A program made the translations under genes and the position numbers. From Symbiodinium natans (lineage: Eukaryota > Sar > Dinophyceae > Suessiales > Symbiodiniaceae), in assembly GCA_905221605.1 (NCBI GenBank), contig CAJNDS010000768.1, positions 396,359 through 460,358 on the forward strand: a DNA stretch of 64,000 nucleotides. The letters are read 5' to 3'. Below, one piece after another: positions 1-11,694 of the stretch. The notes under the pieces were generated by a model that saw only the letters and a list, made by a program, of their open reading frames with translations, was not told where the DNA came from and did not search any database. Within the stretch, counting starts at the first letter, position 1. Every line of letters starts with the position of its first letter.

Positions 1-126
1 TCAAACTTTGACTGGGTCACTAAGGGGTGCGTCTTTGCTTTGGCGCGGCTGCGTCCTGTTATGCTTCACCACTCCGCACCACAAAGTGCAGTGGCCTTCA
101 AGTTTCTCTACCAATCTGACGTCTGA

Positions 127-1022
127 CACCCTGCCATGGCGCTTTCGCGAGCCACCAAGGGCAAGCCTGCCAGGGACAGGAAGCTCGACGATCCAGGCAC
201 AACTTAACCTAGCTCGTGCAGACCTGACCGGCGCATCTTCTCATATCAAGTGTTGGAGGGGCACACTGACCCTGGAAGCGACTTCCGTGAAAGCGGCGCC
301 GCTTCCGGCCTGTCTTGTTGAAGAGAATGCACCTGACATGCATCTGACTTTCTATACTATATGGTGTTTTGTATATGCAATATTTTCTATTGAATACTAC
401 TCAAAGGTATTTTAATAAAAGAACGCGCTAGTCTAGAAGTTGGGATCGCAGGGAGTCGTTCGCAGCATCCCAAAATCGAGCACAACCTAACCCTAAACCC
501 TGAACCCTGAATTCAAACCCTGAACTCTGAATCCTAAACCCTAAACCCTAAACCCTGAACCCTAAACCCTAAACCAATGCGAGTTCCTCATCTCCGTGGA
601 AGGGGCAAGGGAAGGGGATGTGCTTTCAGGGGGAAGGGTGTTCCCTAAACCCTACTAACTCTACACCCCCCCCCCAAAGCCACTGCCATAGATTCGATTG
701 CAGCATATTATAATATATTCTAGTATATTACTGTCTGTTATGTAATATATTTTCGTTTATTTTAATATGCTATAGTATATTATAGTATATATGGGTTTGT
801 TATAGTGTATGTTTATATAACAATTACGACCAGGCACTTGCCCACCACAGCGCACTCGGGGCCGGCGCCCGCTGGCCAGCGGCAAAGGAGGGAGCAGGCC
901 TCTCTTACTCCCTATAGGTCTATTTTCGAGGGTAATGCAGACAGTACATGATCTATATATATATATATATATGGGTCACCGCCTATAGCGGTTCCCCTGT
1001 GTTTTTTTGCACATTCCCTTAA
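127..1022. other. Intergenic: no gene recognised
   Basis: It contains an AATAAAA at about 413, the degenerate telomere-type array, an AT-rich run at 700-820 and a TA microsatellite at 949-970. An open frame reaches 126 from the left edge (ending in TGA), but nothing supports it as a gene. Confidence 0.5.
483..575. repeat. Degenerate telomere-type array
   Basis: CCCTAAACCCTGAACCCTGA variants, roughly a dozen heptamers with TGAA/TAAA alternation. Confidence 0.8.
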
Positions 1023-1502
1023 ACCATCCAACCAAGAATCCCTCAAACCATTAAACCAATGGTCTCCCCCTAAACCATTAAACCATTAAATCATACCATT
1101 AAACCATTAAACCAATGGTTTCCCCCTTCTGAAAATCCCCTAAACCATGAAGCCATTAAACCATTAAACCAATGGTTTCCCCCTTATGAAAATCCCCTAA
1201 ACCATTAAACCATTAAACCATTAAACCAATGGTTTCCCCCATATGAGAATCCCCTAAACCATTAAACCATTTTCATGGCGGGCAACCATTGGTTTAATGG
1301 TTTAATGGTTTAATGGTTTAATGGTTTAATGGTTTAATGGCTTAATGGCTTGATGGCTTAAAGGTTTAAGGGATTTTCATAAGGGGGAAACCATTGGTTT
1401 AATGGTTTAATGGTTTAGTGGTTTAGGGGATTTTCATAAGGGGGAAACCATTGGTTTAATGGTTTAATGGTTTATTGGTTTAAGGGTTTGATGGTTTAAT
1501 GG
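1023..1502. repeat. Large palindrome of CCATTAAA / TTTAATGG units
   Basis: The left arm (about 1023-1270) repeats AACCATTA units punctuated by AATGGTTTCCCCC. The right arm (about 1285-1502) is its inverse, with TTTAATGG units and GGGGGAAACCATTGG. The centre is near 1271-1287. The unit is eight bases, distinct from the telomere heptamer. Confidence 0.8.
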
Positions 1503-1659
1503 TGCTCCTGCCGAGGTACCTCGACCGCATCTTTTCTGCTCCTAAACTTCTGATTCGCAAGCAGTGTCCCCTGCATCCTTTCTGCTCCGAATATTCTGAA
1601 TCGCAAGCAGTGTCTCCCGTATCTTTTCTGCTCAGAAGTATACGTATACTATATGGGAT

Positions 1660-3800
1660 TGCGCCTTAAACCCTAATTCTTAAACTTTAACTCTATAGGG
1701 CTTAAAGCTCCGGGTTTAGGTTGAATTGCCGGCTTAGGTTTAAGTGCCTCAATCACAAACCCTAAACCTGTCAACCTTAACCCTCTAGGGTTGGGGCGCC
1801 TACATCATGATCGGATTTGACGAGCTCTGCGGAAATTTCTATATGACAAGGTTATAACTTATTGCTGTGGTTATAACTATGGGTTAGGGTTTGATTTTTA
1901 GACACTTATGTAAACCCATAAGAATAAGGGGAGCCCCATCACGCCCCCAACAAGCGAAATATCCCAAATACTTTACCTTAGCTAAAATATCTCAAGCAAC
2001 CATCCCCCGATACGCAATTCCTGAATTCCATCATTTAACGATATAGTTTGTGTATATGTTGAATCCCAGCAAGTAGTGAAAGTGACGAGCTCTGCGGATA
2101 TATGTACATGACAAGGTTATAACTTCTTGCTGCGGTTATAACTATGGTTCAGGATTTGATTGATATACATGTAAATTAGCCTATAAGAAAATGAGGGTAA
2201 CGGTAACCCCATCACGCCCCCAAAAGCAAAACAAAACCTCTATCCTAAAATCTTTACCTTACCTAAGATAGCTCAAGCAAAACAAAAACTCAATCCTAAA
2301 ATCTTTACCTTACCTAAGATAGCTCAAGCAACCATCCCCCGATAAGCAAAACTTGAATTATCCTCTTTGTTTATATTTTGAATCCCATGAAGTAGTGGAA
2401 GGACATTTGCTCACAGTATTCTCGCGTCACCGGGACGAAAGCGCTACAAACGTAGGCATAACCCTATGGGATTCAAGGTTTGGGGATTTGAGCCCCAAGC
2501 GCTCTGGGGTTTTAAGGTTCCATTGTATAGGTAGTTAATGCCCAAACCTTAAACCTAAACCGTTAAACCCTATAGGGTTCAATGGTTCGACAACCTAAGG
2601 TCTGGGCATGTATACCTTCAGTACCCTTTAGGGTTAAAATCTTTGAACCTTTGGGAGCCCTATAGGGTTTTACGGTTCTGACCCTAAACGAATCAGGGTT
2701 AAGGTCTGAATGCCCGAACTTCAAACACTTAAGATTGAAACTTTTCGAGTTTTCGTTTTAAATGCCTAAATCCTAAACCCCAACCCCTTAAACCTTAACT
2801 CTATAGGGTTTAAAGGTTCGGGTTTAGGTTGAATTGCCGGCTTAGGTTTAAATGCCTCAATCTTCAACCCTAAACCTGTCAACCTTAACCCTCTAGGGTT
2901 GGGGCGCCTACATCATGATCGGATTTGACGAGCTCTGCGGAAATTTCTTTATGACAAGGTTATAACTTATTGCTGCGGTTATAACTATGGTTCAGGGTTT
3001 GATTTATATACATGTAAATAGCCTATAAGAAAATGAGGGTAACCCCATCACGCCCCAAAAAGCAAAACAAAACCTCTATCCTAAAATCCTTACCTTACCT
3101 AAGATAGCTCAAGCAACCATCCCCCGATAAGCAAAACCTGAATTCTATCATATAACGATATGGTTTGTTTATATTTTGAATCCCAGGAAGTAGTGAAAAG
3201 GACATTTGCTCACAGTATTCTCGCGTCACCGGGAAGAAAGCCCTACAAACGTAGGCATAGCCCTATGGGATTCAAGGTTTAGGGATCTAAGCCCCAAGCC
3301 CTATAGGGCTTTAAGGTTCTATCGTACAGGTAATCCCTAAACCTTAAACCCTAAGCCTTTAAACCCTGTAGGGTTGAATGGTTCAAGAAAACCTAAGGTC
3401 TGGGCATGTATACCTTCAGCACCCTTTAGGGTCAAAACCTTTGTTCCTTGTAGAGCCCTGTCGGGTTTTAGGGTTCTGACCCTAAACGGTTCAGGGTTAG
3501 GTTTAACTGCCCGAACTTTCAACCCTTAAGGTTAAATCTCTATGGGTTTAGGTTTAAAGTTTAAAAATGCCTAAATCTTAAACCCTGACCGCTTAACCTT
3601 AACTCTATCGGGTTGAACGGTTAGGGTTTAGGTTTCATTGCGGGCTGACGTTTAAATGCCTGAATCTTAAGCCCTAAACCTGTTAAACTTAACCCTATAG
3701 GTTTGGGGTACCTACATCATCATCGACTTGTTGCTGTGGTTATGACGATGGTTTAGGGTTAAAATATATACATTTATGTAAACCAAAAAAATAAGGGGAA
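1660..3800. repeat. Direct-repeat block, unit about 0.8 kb
   Basis: The signature TGACGAGCTCTGCGGA occurs near 1819, 2083 and 2927. GCTCACAGTATTCTCGCGTC occurs near 2409 and 3207, about 800 bp apart. CTAAACCTGTCAACCTTAAC occurs near 1763 and 2871. A 45-bp internal duplication (AAATCTTTACCTTACCTAAG) sits at 2249-2330. Open frames in it are short, so I see no coding evidence. Confidence 0.75.
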
Positions 3801-3818
3801 CCGCAATAGGCGGACGCC

Positions 3819-3819
3819 C

Positions 3820-3853
<34 letters not shown>

Positions 3854-4036
3854 ATAAATATCAAAACATATACATGTATGTGTAATCATGTATGTAGATA
3901 ACGCGTTCTCTCTCTCTCTATATGTATATGTGTATATTGATATACGTTATGCGTATATACGTATATATGTATATATGTATATATGTTATGTATATATGTG
4001 TATATGTATATATGTATATGTGTATACACGTGTTGT
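3819..4036. repeat. AT/GT microsatellites
   Basis: (TA)n(TG)n at 3819-3855 and TATATG/TGTATA-type sequence at 3910-4036, with a CTCTCT run between. Confidence 0.9.
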
Positions 4037-4384
4037 TTATGGCAACAACATGGAAAAACAAACACAGGCCTCACAGCTAGGTTTAACGGTCGAAAGGTTT
4101 ATCTATGAGGGTTTCATGGGATTTCTGCCGTAAGCCCACTCTCTCCGAAACCAAATGCAGGCTAGAGGCCATATTGGAGCTAAGGTCGAGGCGCTCCATC
4201 TTCAGCTCCTTTGCCGACATTCCGTGAGCAACAAGACTCCGAGTCTAGGCCCATACCTCCTTGGGTTCCGTGCTGAGTGGCATACAATCAGTGTTCCCGA
4301 CTGCGCAGCAGGAGGGTTTTCGCTTGAAGAGTTGGGTTCTGCGTTCAGAGAGGTGACCAAAATTGTCGCCAAAGAGTCGCGTTT

Positions 4385-4555
4385 TGGCACTGTTTCCGTA
4401 CGTCGTGTGGCCGCGGTAACTGTGGCATCGTTTGAGCGAGTCGTGTAGTGGCTGTACTTGCGGCATCCTGCGACTTGGCATGGTTTGTGCGTGTCGTGCG
4501 GGGCCGGTAGTTGTGGAAATCTGCGTTTCGGCATCGTTTACGTGTGTCACATGTT
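4385..4555 (+). repeat. Short degenerate minisatellite (unit about 54 bp)
   Basis: GGCATCGTTTG-type units start near 4385, 4424, 4478 and 4531, each followed by GTCGTG and a GTA(A/C)TTGTGG-like segment. The unit spacing is 39, 54 and 53 bp. Confidence 0.55.
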
Positions 4556-4567
4556 TTTGTGTCGTTC

Positions 4568-4915
<348 letters not shown>

Positions 4916-5682
4916 ACGCGCCGAGTGGCGCCTGCATCTTCGTGTGCTATTGCGTGTCTTGGCAATTGTCTTGATGTCATGTGCCGCTTGTCATTGGCTT
5001 TGTGCTTTGGGTCGTTCTGTCTGCAGCGAGCGTCTTGGCAATTGCCATTAACTCCATTACAATATTATCTTAAGCGACACGCGCATTCTCTAAGTGATAC
5101 GCGTACCTCATGCTTACATTCAGATTCATGACTTCTCTCAACTTTACTTAAAGCTCATGTCCCAAAATATGGCCAGCTCGTACTTTCCAGGATCTCTGTC
5201 TGCCTCCTTCTCACTCCTTCCTTTCAGGGGCCCCAAACCCCTGAAAAGCCCCAAGAACCCCAAGCCCTATGAGCAAAAAAACAAAGAAGGAGAAAGAGTA
5301 CGAGGCTGCTCTCCTTAAACTTGGCCTTGGACTGAAAGGCGGCTGCTGGCAAGATCTCGGCTCAAGTGCACAAAGGGCGAGGGATTCTGGCCGACAGGGG
5401 CTTAGGGTCTCGACTCTGGCACTCGCACACGGCAGGCAGGGCTTCGAGCTAAAGGTTTTATCGCTCACGCTCGGACTGGCGAGGCATGCAGCTATTATTG
5501 CTGCAGACCAGCCGCAGTGCAGGGTAGCGCTTCGGAAAGGAAAGCCAGCTCTTCTATTTGACTGACCCTGGAGCAGGTTTAGAAACACTACCTAGCAAGC
5601 AACTCACTACCCAAAGTAATCCCCACAAGGCACGGCATAACCGTCCAGGATCAGTCTGTCAGGATACTGTGTACATCACCTC

Positions 5683-6255
5683 CTAGGGGAGCAGGCCCTT
5701 GCCACAGCAAACGACACGCTTCTCCGGTAGGAGGAAGCCGATCTTTCCACAGAATATCTTGGCAGAGCCGCTGCATTCGAGCATAGGCTTGAACATCGTG
5801 CAGGAGCCTTGGTAACCCAGTAACCATATGATAATAAGGGAACACCCATTTTTGGCTGGCTACTTTAAAAAGGGAACCCAGAACCCCCCAAAAAAAAAAC
5901 AAAGAAAGGGGGGGAAAGGGTACCACTGGGCTACCAAGGAGCAGTTGGCGGCAGGACAGCCCCCTTCTCCTCCGAAGCCGCAGAATGCCTTGCTTGTGAT
6001 GCAGCAGAAGGTCGTCTCCTCCCCGATCATGACCTCACCGGCTAAGTCCCCGATGCCGCAGGTAATGCAAAAGAGCTGGGAGAAGAGGGAGTCGTTGGAG
6101 ATGGGCTTTGAACCCTCACCCAGTGTGGTGTACAAGGCGGCGCCGTGCTCTGGGTTTTCAACCATCGAGACCTGGTTGGGAGCAATCTCCTCGTCGACCA
6201 CCACGTCTAGCTCCGCCATCACATCATCCATCACCTCTGGCTTGGGCGCCGCCAT
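5683..6255 (-). CDS. Two-exon small Cys-rich protein, function unknown
   Basis: Exon 1 is 6255-5943 and exon 2 is 5807-5683, giving 145 residues. The ATG has an in-frame TGA three codons upstream and a purine-rich context, so the start is well placed; the stop is TAG at 5685-5683. The N-terminal half is acidic (MAAPKPEVMDDVMAELDVVV). The C-terminal half is Cys-rich, with pairs and spaced cysteines such as FCCITSKAFCG, CPAANCSC and KRVVCCGKG, suggesting metal or disulfide binding. No signal peptide or membrane segment is evident. The exons are separated by a family F hairpin element. Joining AAC-T to GC-TCC (intron 5942-5808, GC-AG) gives an uninterrupted frame across the Cys pattern. I do not recognise a named domain, and the function is unknown. 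The opposite strand is also partly open, but lacks the coherent start, stop and Cys pattern. Confidence 0.7.
5808..5937 (-). mobile_element. Family F introner-like element inside the Cys-rich gene
   Basis: This hairpin element of about 130 bp reads on the minus strand from TTGGTAGCCCAG to CTGGGTTACCAAG, so its ends are inverted repeats. It is flanked by GCTCC on both sides (5942-5938 and 5807-5803). Deleting the element plus one GCTCC copy restores AAC-TGC-TCC-TGC-ACG in frame. The duplicated GCTCC can supply a GC donor and the element end supplies the AG acceptor. Related copies lie at 20730-20811 and 54890-55008. Confidence 0.75.
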
Positions 6256-6645
6256 GTTTTGTCAAGGACGGCGAGTATTGTTTGCTCACGAGAGTTCGGC
6301 GGCTTTCGAGAGACAGGTCGCTTGAGCCCAACAGGGATTAGGCGGCTCGTAGGGCCAGAAATAGTCTTCAACCCACACAGCCCTCCAAAGATTGGTGGCT
6401 TTTTTGCAGGATGTGCTTGTGGAGAGAAGCTTCTAGAATGCCCGTGCCACGTCGCAAAAATAACACCATCAGCAAAACTCCAAAGCTGTGGCTTTGACAC
6501 TCAAACGGCTTTTCGGGTGGCTTGAGGGCCCAGGGCTTCGGGCCCTTTTTTAAGGCCCTGGCTACTGACGCGGCCTCGCCAGTCTCCGAGCTCAGCCGGA
6601 GCTTGCCTGCTGATCAGCTGTGTTGCTAGGCGAAACAAAACATGG

Positions 6646-6746
6646 GCTTTGCGAAAATAAGGAATCCCCAGAAAAGACCCCCAGGTATGATTCCCTTTGA
6701 AGTAGGACCCTAATAAGGTACCCCTAATTATTAAATTTCGGAAAGC
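6646..6746. mobile_element. Family G-like hairpin element
   Basis: Its arms are GGGCTTTGCGAAAATAAGGA and TTTCGGAAAGCCCC. The inner part has TAGGACCCTAATAAGGTACC. Confidence 0.45.
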
Positions 6747-6936
6747 CCCAGGCATCTGTGGTAAACTTGTGCCGCGTATTCCGGACAAACGACTCTTCCG
6801 CGAAGGACTCAAAACCTAAACCCTAAACCCTAAGCCCTAAACCCTAAACCCTGACTGTGAAGCGAGCTTCGCACGAACCTTGCACTTGCTGAAGTTGGCC
6901 ATACGCTATCCACCTATCCACCGGTATCCTACTGAA

Positions 6937-7049
6937 TCCTACTATTTGCTGGACAAAAAGCCCCCAAAATAGGATAACAATCCCTATCTTGCCCTCGTAA
7001 TGAAGAAATATGTTCATTTTTTGCGGTTGTTCTTAAATCAAACAGTAGC
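6937..7049. mobile_element. Family E hairpin element
   Basis: The ends are CCTACTATTTGCTGGACAAA and TTCTTAAATCAAACAGTAG. The middle is the shared AATAATCCCTAT-type sequence. Confidence 0.55.
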
Positions 7050-7882
7050 CATCAGCGTAAGGATTACTTAGAGACTCCCTGCGCCTCCGAAAGGCAAGCG
7101 GCCAAAGTCGGCGGTGCCTCACCACGATGCTCCGATACTGTGGGTTTCGGGTTGCGGGTTCAGGGTTCAGGGTTTCGGGTTCAGGTTTTAGGGTTTCGGG
7201 GTCCGCGGTTTGTGTATCTGGGTAAGAAAGAACCAAGACTCTTGTCTTGAATGTCTGGCCTGAGGGAGGGCCCTGCAACCTGCATGATAAAGCCCTTTTT
7301 TCTAAACCCAAAACCCTGAACCCCAAACCCTGGAACGGAAGGGTGCCACTCTGAAACCTCTGCGGGAACTGGTGGAAAGCGAAGGCAAAGCCAACCCAGA
7401 CTCCCCTACCCTTGCGCGCGCTTGCCAAACCTCCCTTCGAGCGTCCCAAAGCCTGGATGGATGCCAATTTTTTTGGGAGGGGGTTTAGGGCTTAGGGCTC
7501 TGTGAGGCCCCAACAAAAGATTTTTTGAGGACTGTTCGTTGACATTTGAGCTTTGGGAAGCAGCCTGGCATCCGAAGTCCCTGCCTCGAAGCCTCTCCCC
7601 TTTCATTCTTCATCCTCGAAAACCTCAGCCCGTACTTTTTGACCCCCCAAGCCCCTGCGCCGCACCCGCACCTGTTGACCCGAACCCCTTTTTTGCAACT
7701 TGTGCTTTTTGCATCCGGGCTCATTGCTGCCGGGATCTTGCTTCCTACGCTCTTGGAGCTGCAGAAAGCACACCGGCAGTTGATCACGCCGAGACGCGAT
7801 GCCCTAGCATTGCCTTCACCACATAGTTCAGCCCTGTCCTCCGTTCAATGTTGCGAGACGCTTCGCCCATTTCTAGGTAGAG

Positions 7883-7935
7883 CCCTAAACCCTAAACCCT
7901 AAACCCTAAACCCTAAACCCTAAACCCTAAACCCT
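7883..7935 (+). repeat. Interstitial telomere-type array (CCCTAAA, about 7.5 units)
   Basis: Perfect CCCTAAA heptamers; one of the longer uninterrupted arrays. Confidence 0.95.
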
Positions 7936-9443
7936 CAGCCCTTTTGTTGTCCACAACAACTCTCCAGGCCTCCTGGCTCGAGCTCCCAGATTTCCTCCCG
8001 GTCCTGCAACGCCCACGCATCCCCGAATTGCGGGGAAACGGGCCTTGCTGGAATTCCTACAGCTGGGTGCAGGGTTGGCTTCATAAGCAGTTTATAAGGT
8101 TCAAGGGCGCAAACAGGCTTAGATTTGAGCCCCACAGAGAGCCAGGGGTATCAGCGACGATGTTGGGAAGCTGTCCTGGGATTTAGGGCCCTAAGCATCC
8201 CTGACACAGAAGTGCAAGCCATGCAAACCCGACTCCTCCCCACGCTGAAGGGAGGCTCGCAGAGAGACCTTATGGTGTTGCGTGGGCTCTTGGGATGCCC
8301 AAGCTCCCCGACCCATCTCGACCCTAGCAAGACAGCCCAACGCTCTTCTGCTGCCCTGACCGACACGCCATTGGTCGGTGTGTGTCTCCTCTTTTTTCTA
8401 CGGGGCTTGAGGAGTAGGCAAGTTACCCTACGCCCCGCGCACTGGTTGCAGGCCCAGAGGCCGGGAGCGAGTTGGCCACTCGCAAACCAGGAAGAAGCAA
8501 AAGCCTCAAAGCTATTGCGTGTTTTATCGTGCTGATGCCAAGAGACCAGTTCAAGAGATAGCTGAAAGCCCCCTGAGCCCTGCGTCCTAAACTCCTCGAA
8601 ATCCGAAACCCACAGAGTTCGTGCGTTCGACCATGTGAGGACACATGCGGAACTCAAAGACCGAGTGGCGAGTACCGCTGAAGGGCTGTGCGGCTCGAGT
8701 CTTTCTGGAAAGAGCCTATGTCGCAAGACTGTAGGGGTTCTGAAGCTCGGGATTCTGGCTATGGAGACCTTGGGGAAGTTGCAGTCGTTTTCTTAAACAT
8801 GGACAGCCTGAATAATGGGGTACGAGTCTACGGACGTCTGCCGCTTTGGTGCGTTCCCAGGACACTGCGCTGACATCGGCTTCACATTATGAAGTATAGG
8901 GTTTGGATTGCTCGTAGACGCCCCATAGGTACATTCGCAAATCTCCCGAAGGACCCGTATATGCACTCACCAAAGCCTTCTTACTTGAACGCTGCTCCAT
9001 GTTTTTTGATTGAACTATCCCTAAGGTTCGGTTCAGGACAAGGTGCCGCCCACGATGCGAGTCTCCTGCACAGCACACACGTCACACCCGTTTACCTGAC
9101 GGGTGGATCTTAGACATTAAATGACTTTAGTGGGCAAAGCTCTCGGCCCAACTTTTCAGGAGTTGGGGACATGCAGTGCGCAGTAGCTGCACCGAGCTTG
9201 CTGAGCTGCAGCTTTGAGCCGTTGAGCCTTTTCACGTCCACCTTGTTCCGTTTTGCAACGGTAAGTTATATGCTCCTTCTTAAACCCAGGCGAAAAAGCC
9301 CAGACTCTTTCTGCCCCTAAACCCGACGACATCCCAGGCTCCAAGGCCAAGCCCAGCGAGCGCCGCAGCTCGAGCTCCTGGCGCGCTCGGAACAAGTTTC
9401 GGTGCTCCAAGGAGTTCCCCACATCTTGGAGACCCTCGAGTCG

Positions 9444-9486
9444 GTTTAGGGTTTAGGGTTTAGGGTTTAGGGTTTAGGGTTTAGGG
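9444..9486 (-). repeat. Interstitial telomere-type array (TTTAGGG, about 6 units)
   Basis: Perfect TTTAGGG heptamers, orientation opposite to 7883-7935. Confidence 0.95.
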
Positions 9487-10310
9487 CTTCGAGCTCCCTC
9501 GGTGCTTCGAACAAGCCCTTGAAGCAATCCAAGAAAAAGGGAAATTGTCTGGCAGTTCATGTCAGTCTGGGTCTGCTCGCAAGGTGCAATCATGTTTAAG
9601 TGCACCCTTTTGAACCCGGGCTCTCGGACGTGCCGGCACTGGAGCAGCAAAGGATTCTTTCAAGTGTCACCCTGACCCTAAACCCTAAACCACCCTCAGC
9701 TCTCAGACTTCTACCCCGGGCCCTGCAAGGCCTTCCGGCCCAGCTGCAGGATCGGGCCTCCGAGCCTCGTGAGCGAGTGATGGTGGAGGGGAACCATTAA
9801 GGCAGGATTCCTGAATCACTGCGCGTTTCGACCAAGGACCTATAGGATCTGAGGCGATGCACATCTAAAGGCATCCTTTTCGCAGCCCTGCGCCCCTTTA
9901 CGTCAAGTCCAAGAGGTTCAGCCCCGGTCTCAAGTCGGGGCAGAAAGCTGCGACGCACAGGGCTCTCACCCAACACATGCATGCCGTGCGTGTCGCCTCA
10001 CGGCAAGCAGGTCGAAGCCCATGCTTACAGCGCTAACCGTCGAGATGCGGGAATGCGAAAGACAGGGTAGACTGCTGCGTGCTCGTCACCGGCTCAGCCA
10101 AAACCTGTGAGACACAAACTTTGCATGATGGGCTGGATCACCAAGGCAAACTCGGGTTCCCTTCTCAATCAAATTTGTCTCACACCTGGCTTCGGGGTAG
10201 GAACTTCCCCGTCATTAAGGTTCTCGGGTTCTCGGGTTCAAGGCTGCCAAAGAACCCTCTCTCTCCGTCTCTGTGCGTGCTGGTCCTTCAGGGTTGGTGC
10301 GCTTATGCAG

Positions 10311-10381
10311 AGGCCGGAGGCCTGCCAGAATTGCGGGGAGCCATCCGGACCAGTGCTCTGCAGCATGTGCAGAGGGACTTG
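10311..10381 (+). CDS. Possible exon with the first half of a MYND-type zinc finger
   Basis: The open segment follows an AG at 10309-10310 and ends before GTAGGT at 10382. It encodes ACQNCGEPSGPVLCSMCRGT, i.e. C-x2-C-x8-C-x2-C, the spacing of the first four ligands of a MYND finger. The expected second half (a Tyr/Phe-Cys-x3-Cys exon) was not found downstream, so it may be a stray exon, a pseudogene piece or chance. Confidence 0.28.
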
Positions 10382-10517
10382 GTAGGTGCCACCTGCCAGG
10401 GAATGAGGACATGTTGTGGAAGGGTTTCTGAATAAAGGCTTGCCTGTTGCCTCACAACCCTAAGCGCCCGACGCACGTACAGTGCCCTAGACAGCAGCAC
10501 TCCACTCAAAAACACCC

Positions 10518-10638
10518 TACTTGGAGGTTCATGGGTAGTTATGAGTAGGGTTATAGGTTATAAGTATGGTAATTGTACTTTTAACCCCACTTTTTAAACT
10601 TATAACCCTACTTATAACTACCCATGAACCTCCAAGTA
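10518..10638. mobile_element. Family A hairpin element (near-perfect palindrome)
   Basis: Both ends are TACTTGGAGGTTCATGGGTA and its reverse complement. The middle contains GTTATAAGTATGGTAATTGT and inverted matches to it. This is the cleanest of about eleven family A copies, and the whole 121 bp could fold into one hairpin. Confidence 0.75.
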
Positions 10639-11027
10639 CAAACTCCCAAGCCGGCCCTTGCCTGGAGGCACAACTGCTGGCGGCGGCGCTGCATGGGCCT
10701 GGTTGAATCGTGCTCGAAACTTGTAACCCTACGAACCCAAGCCGAATCAAGCCTTAAGCATACAAAAAAACTATAGACCATCAAGAGCCAGCAGAATAGG
10801 GGACCGTTATGGGGTTCTGAAGGGATGTTAGGGCACATTAATGCCCATGAGGGCTGTTTGGGTTTTATCTCCCGAGGCATCCTCTGATACAACATACTTC
10901 TTATGTGCTTTGCTAGCGCGAGGCTGTGGCTAATCTAGTGACACATTGGGGTTTCACGTGTGTATGCTCCAAACATAACAATAGACTGATTCCTTCGCCG
11001 CCTTCCTTGACAAGTTCGCGTTTCTGA

Positions 11028-11105
11028 AAATAGGGTCCCTTATGCCTATAACGCGATAGTCGGGAACTCCAAAACAAGCACCGTTATGGCTTTGGGGTAC
11101 CGTTT
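11028..11105. mobile_element. Family G-like hairpin element with AAACG-type flanks
   Basis: On the minus strand it reads GTACCCCAAAGCC to GGGACCCTATTTTCAG. The minus-strand flanks both carry AAACG, consistent with a 5-bp target duplication. Confidence 0.45.
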
Positions 11106-11602
11106 GAGTTCCAAAGTCTTCAGGGTATGACATTATAGGCTTCAGGGGGTTGAGGAACTTGCCGAGGAGTACTCCACAGATCTGCGCCTTTTTGTCCGTA
11201 ACCGCATCCATCTGAACGTCTGAACGTGTTGGTTCCTGCACTTTCCTGTTCTGTTGCCTTTTCTTTCTGCATCTTTCCGCTACGTAGAACATCCTTGCAG
11301 ACGGCATCGTGTTTTGTTGTGTTCAGGGGCCGTTCTCAGCCCTTGGCACCCCTTTGTCCGCTAAGCGTTGGAAGACTGGGACTTGCGTTTCACGAAGGTC
11401 TTGTCGGCTACTCAAACCCTAAACCCAACAGTTACCTGAGCTTGGACAAGGCAACGCCAGTCCTTAAGGCACAGCACCGGGGCTGAGTCCACACATGACC
11501 AACCGGTCAGCCCTAAGCCCCCTAGGTGCCCCTAACTGTTCGGTGTAGCGAAATTAGGCATACACACAACACACCGGAGATGCCTCATCTTAAAACACAT
11601 AG

Positions 11603-11694
11603 CTTGGGATTTTCCGCGTTATACTAACAGCATTCTAATAGGGGGGTACTCTGATCCCTATTAAGGAATGTTAGTATGAAGGGGAACATCCCAA
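11603..11694. mobile_element. Family B hairpin element
   Basis: The ends are CTTGGGATTTTCC and GGGGAACATCCCAA. The inner sequence is a hairpin around CTAATAGGGGGGTACT and CCCTATTAAGG. Confidence 0.6.

Larger units (their letters stand above)
7140..10310. other. No gene supported; telomere repeats and ambiguous open frames
   Basis: It holds telomere-type tracts (about 7150-7200, 7883-7935, 9444-9486, 9676-9692). A 191-codon minus-strand frame at 8151-8726 overlaps a 136-codon plus-strand frame at 8125-8535. Neither has a recognisable domain, so I leave both uncalled. Confidence 0.4.

Noticed and set aside
7883-7935. Telomere array as a possible chromosome end
   Set aside because: The arrays are internal, short and in both orientations, with unique sequence on both sides.
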